This document shows, piece after piece, positions 11,545 through 22,275 of a stretch of DNA of 64,000 bases. The stretch lies in NCBI GenBank assembly GCA_002812745.2, contig NCSJ02000008.1, positions 124,001 to 188,000 of the forward strand, in the 5' to 3' direction. A program made the position numbers and the translations under genes. The DNA comes from Scytalidium lignicola (lineage: Eukaryota; Ascomycota; Leotiomycetes). Each line of letters begins with the position of its first letter. Position 1 is the first letter of the stretch. The notes beneath the pieces are model-generated. The model saw only the letters and a list, made by a program, of their open reading frames with translations. It had not been told where the DNA came from and searched no databases.

Positions 11545-13721
11545 CGCGGGGAATATCAGGGCTGCGTCAAGTGCTGTATCGATATGAACCTCAATAAAGT
11601 GCGCAAGGTAGTTTGGCAAATAATTATGAAGTCTGCCCAGACTTTCAGATAGATTATTATGTGAGTGTGAGGACATACGTGTGGATGGAAGAAGTGTGCT
11701 GCGCATTTATATCGGCGGCGTTGCACTCCAGTCACATGACCTGTCTTAATCTAATTTCATCCGAACACCTCTAAATAGGCTGGCTCTAGGGGTGATTCAC
11801 TAGTGCTTAGGGCATCAAAGTGATGTCAACAATCTATGTGGGTTTTACTTCAAAAAGGGCCTCGTTTTCGCATCACAGATGCGAGATCCGAGATTATAGT
11901 GGTGGATATCCAATTTGCAAACAGCAGAGTTTGTTTTCCTCTAGAGTTCTCACGAAAATTGGCTATTTTGAAGGATACTATCCATCTCCACATTATATAG
12001 GCCCCTGTTCTTCGTTATCGAGGAACTAAAGTTAGACTAGCTGTTACGTCTGCTTCATAGTGATTGATTGAAGTCTTGTAGTACTGAATCAGGACACATG
12101 CTCACGCAGACGATGCACTACTATCTGTTCTCTTTCTTCCCTTGCTCCTCTGCTAATTTACGCAAGCCACGTTATTTGGTTTGGAAGACGTAATTTCCGA
12201 AGCGAGTTGGGTGTGCGATCCTTCTAGGGTATAAAATCTTGAATGGTTTCTGCTGCATTCTGTGACAAGTAATTCTCAAGAGCGGAGGAGACAAGAACTG
12301 TACCATATATGATAGAATGGTGAGATTCGAAAGCATCAATCACTCAGATTCTCACTCGTTAGTCATAGAAATTTCGTGGGATAACTCTAGACGCAACCCA
12401 CCTAATCTGATCCATAAGCACATCGTTTAGAATCATCACATCAAGTTCTGGAGCTTGAGCGAGAGAAGCTGATCTAACTAAACCTAGCAGATGCAACATC
12501 TATAAATGATACATCCATTGTTGACTTAGATTAGGATGTTCTGTACCTCAAACGTCTGTTACACCTGGGGAGCGATTCTTCTTTCAGCTCCAACCGCGAT
12601 GAATCGATAGCGCAAACATGTTGGATCTTACCAAGTGGACAGGGTGGCCGGTGATCCGATGGGTCACATACATGAATACCATGCATAACCTCCTGCACGA
12701 CTTGCGAAAAGGATGTCTGATGATGGGGGGCAGCGCGGAGCACGGGCTATGTGACAGCAGAGCATTCACTTGTTTGACGTAGATAAGCCAGCATGTTAAA
12801 GCAGCGTGATAAAATGCCGTAAGGGTAGGGGAAACAAAGAGATTGGTGGTAACCCCCAAAGGTTGTGACAAGGGCGGCGAGTGGCGAGGTGGCGTCCAAT
12901 GTCTTTCGCTGTTTTGCCTCATTTGAGACATTTGTATCTGCCTTATGTAATAAAAATAGTTTGCCAAATTAGGATCTATCGAATCCCGTCCTCCAAACAG
13001 AAAGATGAGAATCTTACAACAAGGTATTGTGGTAAAGAATTCTCGTTCCCTCATACGTACGAGTGGAGATCCCATACGAAGACCTCACTACTCCAGATTC
13101 CCCACACTTTACCACTTAGTATATATAGTGGTAGCTATCGTAGTTACCATAATCAAGCCTTCCTTTCTCCTGTTCTACCGCACCCTCCTATTTGATTAGG
13201 TGGTTGTTACTCGGCTACACTTCACGGCTATACACCTACGACCCCTATATTGCTACCGTACGTAGCCAACCGTACACACCATAATATTCCATCACACTAA
13301 CGCTAATAATCTTCATAATTTTACTTTGATTGTATCTTTATAAGTGTTTTCTATAGTAGTGTCAGATCGTATTAGGAGAATGGCCGTTGAGGTGGTATAT
13401 GTAGGTATATAATTATATTTAAATATCTAGAAAAGAAAAGAAAACTCTACATAAACCGAGGAATCAAACCAAAAAAGCAATTCTAAACTNAAAAAAATAA
13501 TATACCAAGTTATCCTATTATTATTAAAGATGGCAATAGTATATAATATTATCTGTTAAATTTCTTGTTTTCATTAACCAATAATTTTTTTTATCAAAAT
13601 CTACTATAATGTAGTAATATTCACCGATCAAGCGTTCTAAACAAGGTCGATATTAGGGATCAGTGACTAGGAATGACACAGTACTAAAATTTAATGGATG
13701 GAATAGGAGATATATAATATA
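11545..13721. other. Intergenic, no gene seen
   Basis: Roughly 2.2 kb upstream of the deacetylase. The first few hundred bases should hold its promoter. Open frames around 12530-13200 overlap on both strands but show no recognisable domain and no codon pattern like the neighbours. A single N lies at 13490 beside an A-run. The stretch ends at the MITE target duplication. Confidence 0.5.
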
Positions 13722-14178
13722 GGGGAGACTTAAATCTACTTGGCACTTAAATCCACTTGAAATTGCCGGCATCGATTGTTGCACGGACCACTTGCTCGCC
13801 CAATATATTAAAATGCACTGTAATTATAGTGATGATTAGGCTTTAATAGCCTATAGCTATACTGACTTTTAGGCTTTTAACAGCTTTTAACACACTATAT
13901 TTTGGCATGCATTTAATTATCATTTAATTTTGTTAAAATTAAAATATAATCTAGAGTAATTTTAACATAAAATAAATATACAAATAGTTATAAATATACT
14001 ATAATTTAATAATAATTAAAATGCTTTATGACCTTATAAATTACCTCATATTATCACATATAAAACATATGCGTGGCCTGAAAATTGTGTTTAATAAGTG
14101 TATTGTTACCTGAACAACAGTCGATGCCGGCGATTTCAAGTAGATTTAAGTAAGTTCCAAGTAGATTTAAGTCTCCCC
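13722..14178. mobile_element. MITE, 457 bp, hAT-like
   Basis: Non-coding, AT-rich element bounded by inverted repeats of about 60 bp. Left end (13722-13783) and right end (14118-14178) read the same on opposite strands. The outermost 22 bases, starting GGGGAGACTTAAATCTACTT, are identical; further in they differ by a few substitutions and one indel of about 5 bases, and both arms reach the shared GCCGGCATCGA-type segment. The motif ACTTAAATCYACTTG occurs twice in each arm. The 8 bases ATAATATA stand directly outside both ends (13714-13721 and 14179-14186), a perfect target-site duplication. An 8-bp duplication is typical of hAT transposases, but the family assignment is an inference since no transposase is present and the termini are not the classic CAGGG. 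Confidence 0.88.
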
Positions 14179-14186
14179 ATAATATA

Positions 14187-15580
14187 TGCTTGCATAAAAA
14201 TAACAATACTAATTGATACTTAGATTGAACACAGGGTGCCTATCTACAAACAGAAAATGCCAATTACTTTATAAAAGACTGTGCCTCCCTGCCAGATAGA
14301 ACATGCCAAACTGTTTTTCTCAAGACAAAGGATGATCGCAATACTTCTCCCAGGTCACGACTCCGTAAAATATAACAATCTAAAACCTAGAATGATAACA
14401 TCTATGATTTAGTTTCCGCAGATACCATCTGTGATAGATTGGAATTCATATGCCTTTTTCATGAAGGCACGGTTTCCTATCCTAAGAATCTAGATTAGCT
14501 GTGTTTCCCATTTTATTTTCTTGTCATTCTATTTACCGGCCTGCACCCCGTTGGATCCACCCTGCGCACATTGGTGGCGAACATTGTTTCTGGATTTAGT
14601 GTACGCACGTGGCTGAAGAAGAGAGCATGAGTAACGTTGGCGAAATATTAAGACTGTTTCGAGAAAGCTGGGGACTGCCTCAAATGGAATGGTAGATCCA
14701 ACTGAATTCGACCAGGTACGGACTGCTGTAGCGGAGCTCAGGGATTCCTTCATCGCGAATGCTAATGATGAGGCGGAAAGGGAAAGCTTTTAAATAAAGT
14801 ATAAACTAGAGAATAAAAGATGGTTTCATGAACGGTTTCTCCATAATTCCAACGTAAGCGTTAACGAGCTGTAAATCACGCCCTGGAGCTCTTCATTTCG
14901 TTTGCTGTCTCATATATAAGCGCCAGTTCATCAGACATCTCTTGTCTAGATTTGATCCCAGATTGTGAGAGCGAAGTCTATTATTTACGTGTGGACGTTT
15001 TGCTTGCTGTCTCATCTACTGACGAGCCATGAGCCATTTGTGAATGTTAAAATGTACTTTGAGGTACAGTACCCCTATTTATTAATTAGGTATAGTATTG
15101 TATAGTTGCATAACTAGCCATAAACTGTAATTCTTAGGGTGTGTAGGTAGTGAAATTAAGGTTGAATCCACGTCTGCCGGTCTGCACTGTCCCCTATTAG
15201 AGTTTGGGAGAAGATTCCGTAAAGTGAAAGGTTTTTGGAAGGCAGCCCTAGTAATTCTAACAACGAGAAGTAATATAACACCCGCGTAAAACATGTGAGG
15301 AAAGGGATGCATAATTGTCAATATGCAGTGCATTCACCGGCATCATAATCATAGGCTATAAACTGAGGCTGCATTAAAGTTGGAGTAACTTAACCACATG
15401 CTGGAATATTTTCCTAGCATCTGGCTAACATAGACGCTGCTACAAGACTACAAGGATAATGGAAACATATGCATTTAACAATAGAACTACTAAGCTTAAT
15501 TACATGTGATTTGATCAACAAAAATCCTAGTCCATGTAATCAGGTTCCGTTAAAACGGATAAGCTTTTGCAGAACTTTGG
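14187..15580. other. Intergenic, no gene seen
   Basis: About 1.4 kb between the MITE and the permease stop codon. Short open frames at 14529-14753 and 15082-15333 on the minus strand have no visible domain and I do not support them as genes. Confidence 0.45.
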
Positions 15581-17396
15581 TTAGTTGCTACCCTCCTTCC
15601 CTGAGCCTTTGACGCTGGCACTAATATTTGACCGTGTGTGGACGGAAACAGAATCGATTTCCTCACTGATAGCAGCAAGACGCCTTTCATTGAGCAGGTC
15701 AAGGTCAACATTTGGACCCTTGAATACGCCCTTCTTGGTAGTGAACCATAGCGTGATTACAAAAGCCATCAGCCCCGCACAAACAACCGACACATAGCTC
15801 ATATTCTGAGGTGTGACTGGCAAAGAGGTTGGGAAGCAGTACAGGATATCGAGGAACACCACCCAAGCAACGGAAATTGCGTTGATAGGGGCACCAAACT
15901 TGCCTAGGTTGAAGTACCGTTGTGGCAGGACCCGATCGCGACCTCGATAGAGAACGATTGCCTGTGGAATGACACATGTCGTCTGCAGGAAGATGATGGC
16001 GCCGCTGACCATAGCAGAGAATGCTGTTGTCGAACCGATGAAAATGACTCCGTAGACCTGAGATATCATGAGTTTGTCATGCCTTTCCNAAAAAGTGAAA
16101 AAAACTCAAGTGGGGAGAGGTTAAACTGACCGTGATGCACAATCCAGAAAGAATCATGGCATTTACAGGCATTTGGAAGACGGGATGAACACGCATCCAT
16201 AATTTTGAGAAGGGCAGGGCCCCGTCACGAGACACAGCCCAAAGAGTACGAGATGAAGTTGTAGCTTATCTTGGGTTTAGCCTTTTAACATGGTATGGAC
16301 ATCACGGGTAGATTTACTCACCATTAGCTACTAAATTAGCGAAAAAGCACGTAGCAAAAAGCGCCATCAAGACGGACGCCGCCGCTTTGGACCCTGTTCC
16401 CTGGTAGTAGATTTCAAAGATGGGAAGACCTGTAGCAGTGGTAAGGACAGAGGGAACATCTATGATAGAGTACATAAGTGCACAAGTGAAGGGGAAAGCC
16501 GTGAGCAAGCCCATTGCCAGGGGATATATCATAACCTTGGGTACAGTCTTGGCCGGGTTTGGGATTTCTTCGCACAGATGGGCAGCGCAGTCACTACCCA
16601 GAAATGCATAGACAGCATTGCCAACGGTGAGCATGAAGGCCCAACCATCACTAGACCAGCCGCTACTATTTGTGGTGTCCGTGAAGATGAAGGAGCCTGA
16701 TGCGTGGTTGTGACGACTGACAACGAAGAGTGCGATAGTAGTGGCGCTGAGTGTCAGCACAGACAAGACAAATATCATTTTGTTGAAGAGAGGGATATAT
16801 CTAGATAGCAAAATATTGGCGGCTACAGCAAGCCAAACGAGGGCGACGTAGATCAAATACTGTTGCCAGTGCTGCAGGTTGTAGTTTGGGTACCAGGCAA
16901 TGGCGATATCTAGGATCATGGAGGAGACGAAGTTGGCGACGGAACCGGACGCTAGCCACCAGCCAAGCACGCTCATCCATCCGTTGCTAACAGAATTTGT
17001 ATCAGAGAATGACTTATGCTAAATAGGCCGGTTAGAGAGCTGAGGAACTTACAGGTAAGACGCAAAGGGCTTATACTCGTCGCTTGCGACCATAAATGAC
17101 CAGTAATACTGGGCACCTGCAACAGGATAGGCCGATGCCAGCTCTGCCATTCCGACCGACAAAATCATCGTCATGAAGCCGGCAATTGGAAGAGACCAAA
17201 GGGTCCCCGCTGATGAAGCTTCAGTCAGACTGATGCCCACGGATGACCCAGTACCGAGCCACGTGCAGGTCAGGGTGAATGAGAGGGCGCCGAGAGACCA
17301 GACGGTGAACTGTCGGGGCATGGAGCTTTGATAGCCAGCAGCTTCGAGCTCCAGGTCATCATGTTGCATGATATTTGCAGAGTTTACTGACTTCAT
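15581..17396 (-). CDS. Amino acid/choline-type permease, APC superfamily
   Basis: Plasma-membrane uptake carrier of 539 residues in the fungal APC branch annotated as choline, GABA or amino acid permease. Four exons are joined by introns 16987-17052, 16265-16321 and 16058-16130, and the spliced frame is exact. Family landmarks are FTLTCTWLGTGSSVGISLTEA at TM1, GMAELASAYPVAGAQYYW (the conserved E-x-x-S/A-x-x-P-x-A-G-A-Q-Y block), NGWMSVLGWW, FLGSDCAAHLCEEIPNPAKTVPK, TSSRTLWAVSRDGALPFS, HPVFQMPVNAMILS and RGRDRVLPQRYFNLGKFG. About 12 hydrophobic segments and short hydrophilic ends fit the family. An N at 16089 lies inside the third intron and does not affect the protein. It points away from the transaminase/oxidase pair, and its stop codon lies 3 kb from the transaminase stop. 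Supplying substrate to that cluster is an inference. Confidence 0.9.
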
Positions 17397-18792
17397 CTTG
17401 ACATAGGTTGGGACAGTCCTGCTGAGTGAAAATGGTAGCCGCTGAGAGTGGAAAGAGAAGCTTGGATTATGGTATCAAAGATCAAGACAAGGACTGATGC
17501 TGGACCTTATATCATTGTCAAGTGCGAATACAATAACCCTCAAAGTCAGCACGGCGGGCTGAATGCTTTGTGCGAAGATAACGGAGGAAAATCCAGACTA
17601 GGGGGAGTGGCTGGACACTATCGACAGTTATCAATCTATCAGTGCGCAGAATCTGGGGAATTAGAGGGGAATACGCACCTAGGAGAGATGATCCAAGATA
17701 TTGTAAGCAAAGAGAGTGCTGGTGGACGACTCGTGGCGTTGATATTGATGCCGCAGAAATGAGTACGGGTTCGCAGATAAGCAGCTAAGCACGGTTGCAA
17801 AAGGCTCGGTGCGCTATTATGATAATACAACTCCGTTGAAGCCGTGAGAAACGCCAGTGGCTGCTTGATTATGCACAACTTCATTTTGCTTGCCAGATTG
17901 AGGATGAGGATGAGGAGCCAGGGAGATGGAGAGGCTGGTGGTTTGAGGAGCAAAGACGTTGATGCATGGATGCGCTCTCGTCTCCCTGCTCGCGGGGTCC
18001 GATAAGAAGAATTTGCCCAATTAGGCAAGTGGGCCTCATCCACTCTACCAGATTCTCAGATGCCCAAAGTGGCAATTAAGCTCACGGCGTATGGAAGTTT
18101 CACAAATCTCACTTGATGGCAATAGTGTCTGGATTTCACAAGGATTGACGAGACAAAACAGTTGATTCTACCTAAGCACATGAAAATACGGCAAAAGTGA
18201 ATACCCACGCTCTCTGTATCGCCCTCTTCGCTGACCAGGATCTCCTTGAATAGTGAAATTCTTTAGTCACCTGGCTTTCAAATCAAGGCAGAGGGCTCAA
18301 AAATGCACATACTAATCCAATTTTTTACATCTAGCTATATCATGAAACCATAATTCGTACATTTCCCTTAAGTAGCCTTAAATAATTGAATATGTATTGA
18401 TTGTAACAATTCACTAGCCCTCTGGTGCCCATTGACACCGTGAATAGTTTGGCAAAGGCACCTGTAGAGGAAATGAAGCATTGTTTACATTTATCTGCAA
18501 CTGTGGTGTTGAGTTTTATTATCATATTTTACCAGAATCTTGATATCTCAAGTTAAAATTCATTCCAGCAGAATATCCAATTTTTTCCATATCTGAGTCA
18601 ACGAGGTAAGGAAATAGTTCACCTTCTAGCAGGTACACGATTAGATTCTTTGTAAATTAATTATATGAAAANTTTTTTATTTATATTGATAGAAAACTCG
18701 GCAACACTTGTTTCAATTAAATATACATCTACCCTGTCAGTAAATTCATGGAACCTTTAGCCGTTAAAATTCGTTGCACGATATTCACACTG
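17397..18792. other. Intergenic, promoter of the permease
   Basis: About 1.4 kb. The first few hundred bases are the probable permease promoter; the rest is 3' flank of the transaminase. Overlapping open frames at 17639-18075 are reverse-strand shadows without domain content. An N lies at 18672 between an A-run and a T-run. Confidence 0.45.
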
Positions 18793-19782
18793 CTAGGAGT
18801 GGTTAACACCGTTCAAAGCGCTAGCATAGTTAACCTCAATGGTGTGAGCGGCATCATAATGCATTGCCCAGTACCCATCCCAAATCGTCTTTGTGATAGG
18901 ACCGATCTTGCCCCCATTCACAGGTCGACCATCAAGAACAGTGATGGGCATGATGCCACCTGCTGTCGTGCACATAAACATCTCGTCGCACTGGTATGCC
19001 AACTCCACAGGGACCACCTCTAGGCGCACCTCGATTCCATTGGCCTTAGCAACATCGAAAACGCTCTTACGTGTGACACCATGCAATACGCCACGGTCAG
19101 GAGTATAAATCGCACCATTCTTGACAAAAACAATATTAAAACCAGATCCCTCCGTGAGATTGGAGTCTCCGTCTGTCAAAAAAGGATAAGTAGCTCCCCG
19201 ATCTCTGGCTTCGAACATGCCGCGTACAAGATCGCCCCATTGCAAGTTTTTGACTGTCGGGTCAATGGCTCCAGGAGGAACTCGTCGTACTGTCCTTGCA
19301 ATAACTGCAGTGCCACCGCCGTACTGAACTTCAGGTTCCATAACCCAGACATAGGGTTGGATGAACATGTAGAGGTTATTGACAATCTCCTCCGGCTTGG
19401 ACTCACGGACACCTTTAAATCCACGGGTCACAATAAGCTCAACAAATGCATCGCGAATACCACTCTTTGCGACCATGTCCACTAAAATACGTTTAATTTC
19501 CTCCCGCGGTAATGGGAGCTTTAATCGAATCTTTCCACAGCTGGTATCAAGTCGGGATATGTGGTCATCAAGGCGGAAGAATTGCCCATCCCATACAGAT
19601 GGTACGTCGTAGGTCAGATCGCTGTGCAAAAAACCCTGGTCAAGGAGTGGAATTCGCGCCTCAGCCAGAGGGACGAGCTCTCCTGCAATCCAGGCGACGC
19701 CTTTTGCAAAAGGATTGTTGCTTGCTTCTAACACCGCCAGGCGCTTCTTATAGGCGGCGAACACTGTCTCCATAGTAGCCAT
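18793..19782 (-). CDS. (R)-selective amine transaminase, PLP fold type IV
   Basis: Pyridoxal-phosphate aminotransferase of 329 residues, intronless. It closely resembles the fungal (R)-amine transaminases typified by the Aspergillus terreus enzyme, which transfer amino groups between (R)-amines or D-alanine and keto acids. Family blocks include [19 protein letters not shown] near the N-terminus, [30 protein letters not shown], the catalytic lysine in [12 protein letters not shown] (about Lys178), [30 protein letters not shown] and [12 protein letters not shown]. Length and order match the family throughout, with no breaks. The gene is divergent from the D-amino acid oxidase with about 640 bases between starts, suggesting shared control. 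Branched-chain or D-amino acid aminotransferase activity is the alternative within the same fold, but [14 protein letters not shown] and the LTYDVxSVWDG block favour the (R)-amine group. Confidence 0.93.
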   Translation of the reverse strand: MATMETVFAAYKKRLAVLEASNNPFAKGVAWIAGELVPLAEARIPLLDQGFLHSDLTYDVPSVWDGQFFRLDDHISRLDTSCGKIRLKLPLPREEIKRILVDMVAKSGIRDAFVELIVTRGFKGVRESKPEEIVNNLYMFIQPYVWVMEPEVQYGGGTAVIARTVRRVPPGAIDPTVKNLQWGDLVRGMFEARDRGATYPFLTDGDSNLTEGSGFNIVFVKNGAIYTPDRGVLHGVTRKSVFDVAKANGIEVRLEVVPVELAYQCDEMFMCTTAGGIMPITVLDGRPVNGGKIGPITKTIWDGYWAMHYDAAHTIEVNYASALNGVNHS

Positions 19783-20423
19783 CTTAAAGGGAAAGAGTGA
19801 GAAGAATCAGAAGTGAAATATTGTCAGACTTTTCGACTTTTGAGGTTGATTTACTGACAAAATCGTAACAAATGTTAATTATATACTGCTTCCTTTAACA
19901 CAATGAAACTTCCCCACGATGGATATGAAAGCTGGTTTTGTTGGTCCCTTTTGGTGGTGCATCCCTTATCTCTCTTCCTTAAATGGGTAATTCCTAATAT
20001 GGTAATTCCTCATATGGCAGCCGAGGTGCTCCATTAGTGGGAGGGAGCCACAAAGAAAAACAGTTCACCTCGGCATTAATCACACTTCGTATCTTCGGAT
20101 TTTCCGAGGAAAAGAGTGACTAAGAGAAGCAATTTTATATCTACACCTTGAGCTCGAAGGTGCATGTTAGTTAGCTTAGTTGCTAAAAGCGGTAATCGGA
20201 AATAATCGCAGCACAAAAGAGCTAAACTTCAGGATTTCACTTGCTCCGAAAGAGTCAGGCAATTGATCGTAAGACCTCCTACACGCATCTTCAAAAGAAT
20301 CTCTTTTATATGGCCAATCTACATCAATTGATGACTGCCGTCCCGATTCAAACCTGTGACTGTTTCGTTCTATCAACCTGACTCCTTCAATTTCATAGAA
20401 CACTATCAAGAGAAACAATAGTT
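19783..20423. promoter_or_regulatory. Divergent promoter, transaminase/oxidase
   Basis: Bidirectional control region between the two start codons. Two CGG-containing inverted repeats stand out. The 9-bp arms GCCGAGGTG at 20020-20028 and CACCTCGGC at 20066-20074 are perfect reverse complements 37 bases apart. TCGGATTTTCCGA at 20095-20107 is a 5-bp palindrome with a 3-base spacer. CGG half sites in inverted order are the classic target of Zn2Cys6 dimers, and a gene for such a protein lies just past the oxidase. Binding is inferred. Confidence 0.55.
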
Positions 20424-21798
20424 ATGGCGCAGAAGAATGTTGTTGTGATTGGGTAAGATCCCCTCTAATATGATTGAAGGCTTTCAATGATAATACCTTA
20501 ACTATTAACTTTTCAATGACTGCAGAGCCGGTGTTGCGGGCTTGACTACGGCTCTGCTTCTGTCAAAAGTTCCTGGGTACAAAATTGTGGTGGCTGCAAA
20601 GCACATGCCAGGGGATTATGACATTGAATACGCTTCTCCCTGGGCAGGAGCAAACTACATGCCGTAAGTTAGGCTGGCTATGGTTAAACCTTTTCTTTGG
20701 TTGCATTGGATGATGCTGAAAACGAGTCCATTATTAGTGTGAGCGTCCGCGGGACAAAGGCTGCAGAGTGGGACAAGAACACTTGGAGCCCATTGGAAGA
20801 CCTTGCAGCAAATCACCCCGAGGCTGGGGTACACTTCCAAGGCAAGTCATTTCTGCTAATTTACTGCCATTGTTCCAATTCGTTAATTAACAGATTGATC
20901 ACTGATAGAATGCGAAATCCATAGCCGTAGCAAGGATGCCAATTCCACAACAGCAAGTTGGTTTGCTGAGCTGTTATCATCAAATCCCTGGTTCAAAGGT
21001 GTCGTTCCAAACGTAAGCAAAACTCCTTACCCATCAACACAACACTTCTGTAAATCTGTATACTCAATTCGTATTGTGCCTTAGTTTCGACAGCTTCCAA
21101 GTTCCGCGCTTCCTCCTGGAGTGAACTCCGCCACAGTTTTTACCTCCGTCTGCATTAATACAGCTATTTATCTGCCCTGGCTGGTTTCGCAGTGCCTTAA
21201 AAATGGCTGCATATTCAAGCGTGCCGTTTTCGGACACATCCTAGAGGCCGCCAGACCAGGTATCCATCCGTCCAACCGGGTGGATCTCATCGTGAACTGC
21301 ACTGGACTCATGGCATCTAAACTTGGTGGTGTGGAGGACAAGACAGTTGTCCCTGCTCGAGGACAAATCGTGATTGTTCGTAACGACGCTGGCAAAATGA
21401 TGAGCGTATCCGGAACTGACGATGGGAATGATGAAGCATGCTACATTATGACCAGAGCCGCTGGTGGTGGTACGATCTTGGGAGGCTCGTATCAAAAGGG
21501 GAATTGGGAATCGCAGGCCGATCCTAACTTGGCTATCCGAATTATGAAAAGGGCGGTGAAAATGTGCCCCCAACTTACCGGCGGGAAAGGAATTGAGCAT
21601 TTAGACATAATTAGACATGGAGTTGGCCTTAGACCAGTGCGAGAGGGAGGGACAAGAATCGACAAGGAGCGTATTGGTGATGTCTGGGTTGTACACAATT
21701 ATGGAGCTGGTGGCGCTGGTTATCAGTCCTCATATGGCTGTGCACAAGATGCCGTGAGCCTGATTGAAGAAGCCTTCTCATCGCGTGCAAAGTTGTAA
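20424..21798 (+). CDS. D-amino acid oxidase, peroxisomal
   Basis: FAD-dependent oxidase converting D-amino acids to keto acids, ammonia and hydrogen peroxide; 362 residues after splicing five exons (introns 20453-20525, 20664-20737, 20842-20908, 21013-21084). The dinucleotide-binding motif GAGVAGL begins at residue 10. Family blocks are SPWAGANYMP, the LAANHPEAGVHFQ segment, VDLIVNCTGLMASKLGG, VPARGQIVIVRND, a catalytic-region Y in EACYIMTRAAGG, GLRPVREGGTRID and VVHNYGAGGAGYQSSYGCA. The C-terminus is SRAKL, whose last three residues are a type 1 peroxisomal signal, as expected for a peroxide-producing oxidase. The third intron starts with GC, not GT (AAG/GCAAGT), a known minor class with an otherwise perfect donor; it is needed to keep the frame. 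Divergent from the (R)-amine transaminase and followed by a same-strand Zn2Cys6 gene. Confidence 0.93.
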
Positions 21799-22275
21799 TT
21801 AATAGTCAGAGTCAGCGTCAGTCACGGATAATATAAAAGCAATTATAGAACGGAGGCATGCGAACCCATATTTCTTTCACACAACGGAGACTTATTACTT
21901 TGGAGAAGTCACAAAATATTGGCAATACAAAATATGAAAATTTATATATATATACATATCATAAAATCAAATCTTTGGGCCCCTTAAATTATCCACAGGT
22001 CAAGTGTTCAATAACCTTAGTTAGAAAGTTTTCGCGCAGAGATACTATTTAGCACGCCATAATGGCTGGAGCGACCCAGGACAGCACCGTAACCCCGCAT
22101 TTCGCCTGAACCAGCGCACTGACACTGAGAGAGATAGGGTCACCTGACCGGCCAAGCTGCTCTCTCTACGCCTTATCTCTGGGGTAAACTTCCCAGTTCG
22201 GATCTTTCTTGAACCTCATAAACACCGGCAGTGTACGGACGTGATTCCCTGAGGATCCCGAGCTTGTCCTGATCT
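21799..22275. other. Intergenic, promoter of the second Zn2Cys6 gene
   Basis: About 480 bases between the oxidase stop and the regulator start. The final 200 bases are more GC-rich than the rest and are the probable promoter and leader. No gene is visible. Confidence 0.45.

Noticed and set aside
12531..13199. Open frames on both strands between the deacetylase and the MITE
   Set aside because: Frames overlap on opposite strands, with no conserved motif and no splice-joined continuation.
17639..18075. Overlapping minus-strand open frames near the permease promoter
   Set aside because: Three frames overlap in the same stretch, none shows a domain or neighbour-like composition, and the region is the natural permease promoter.
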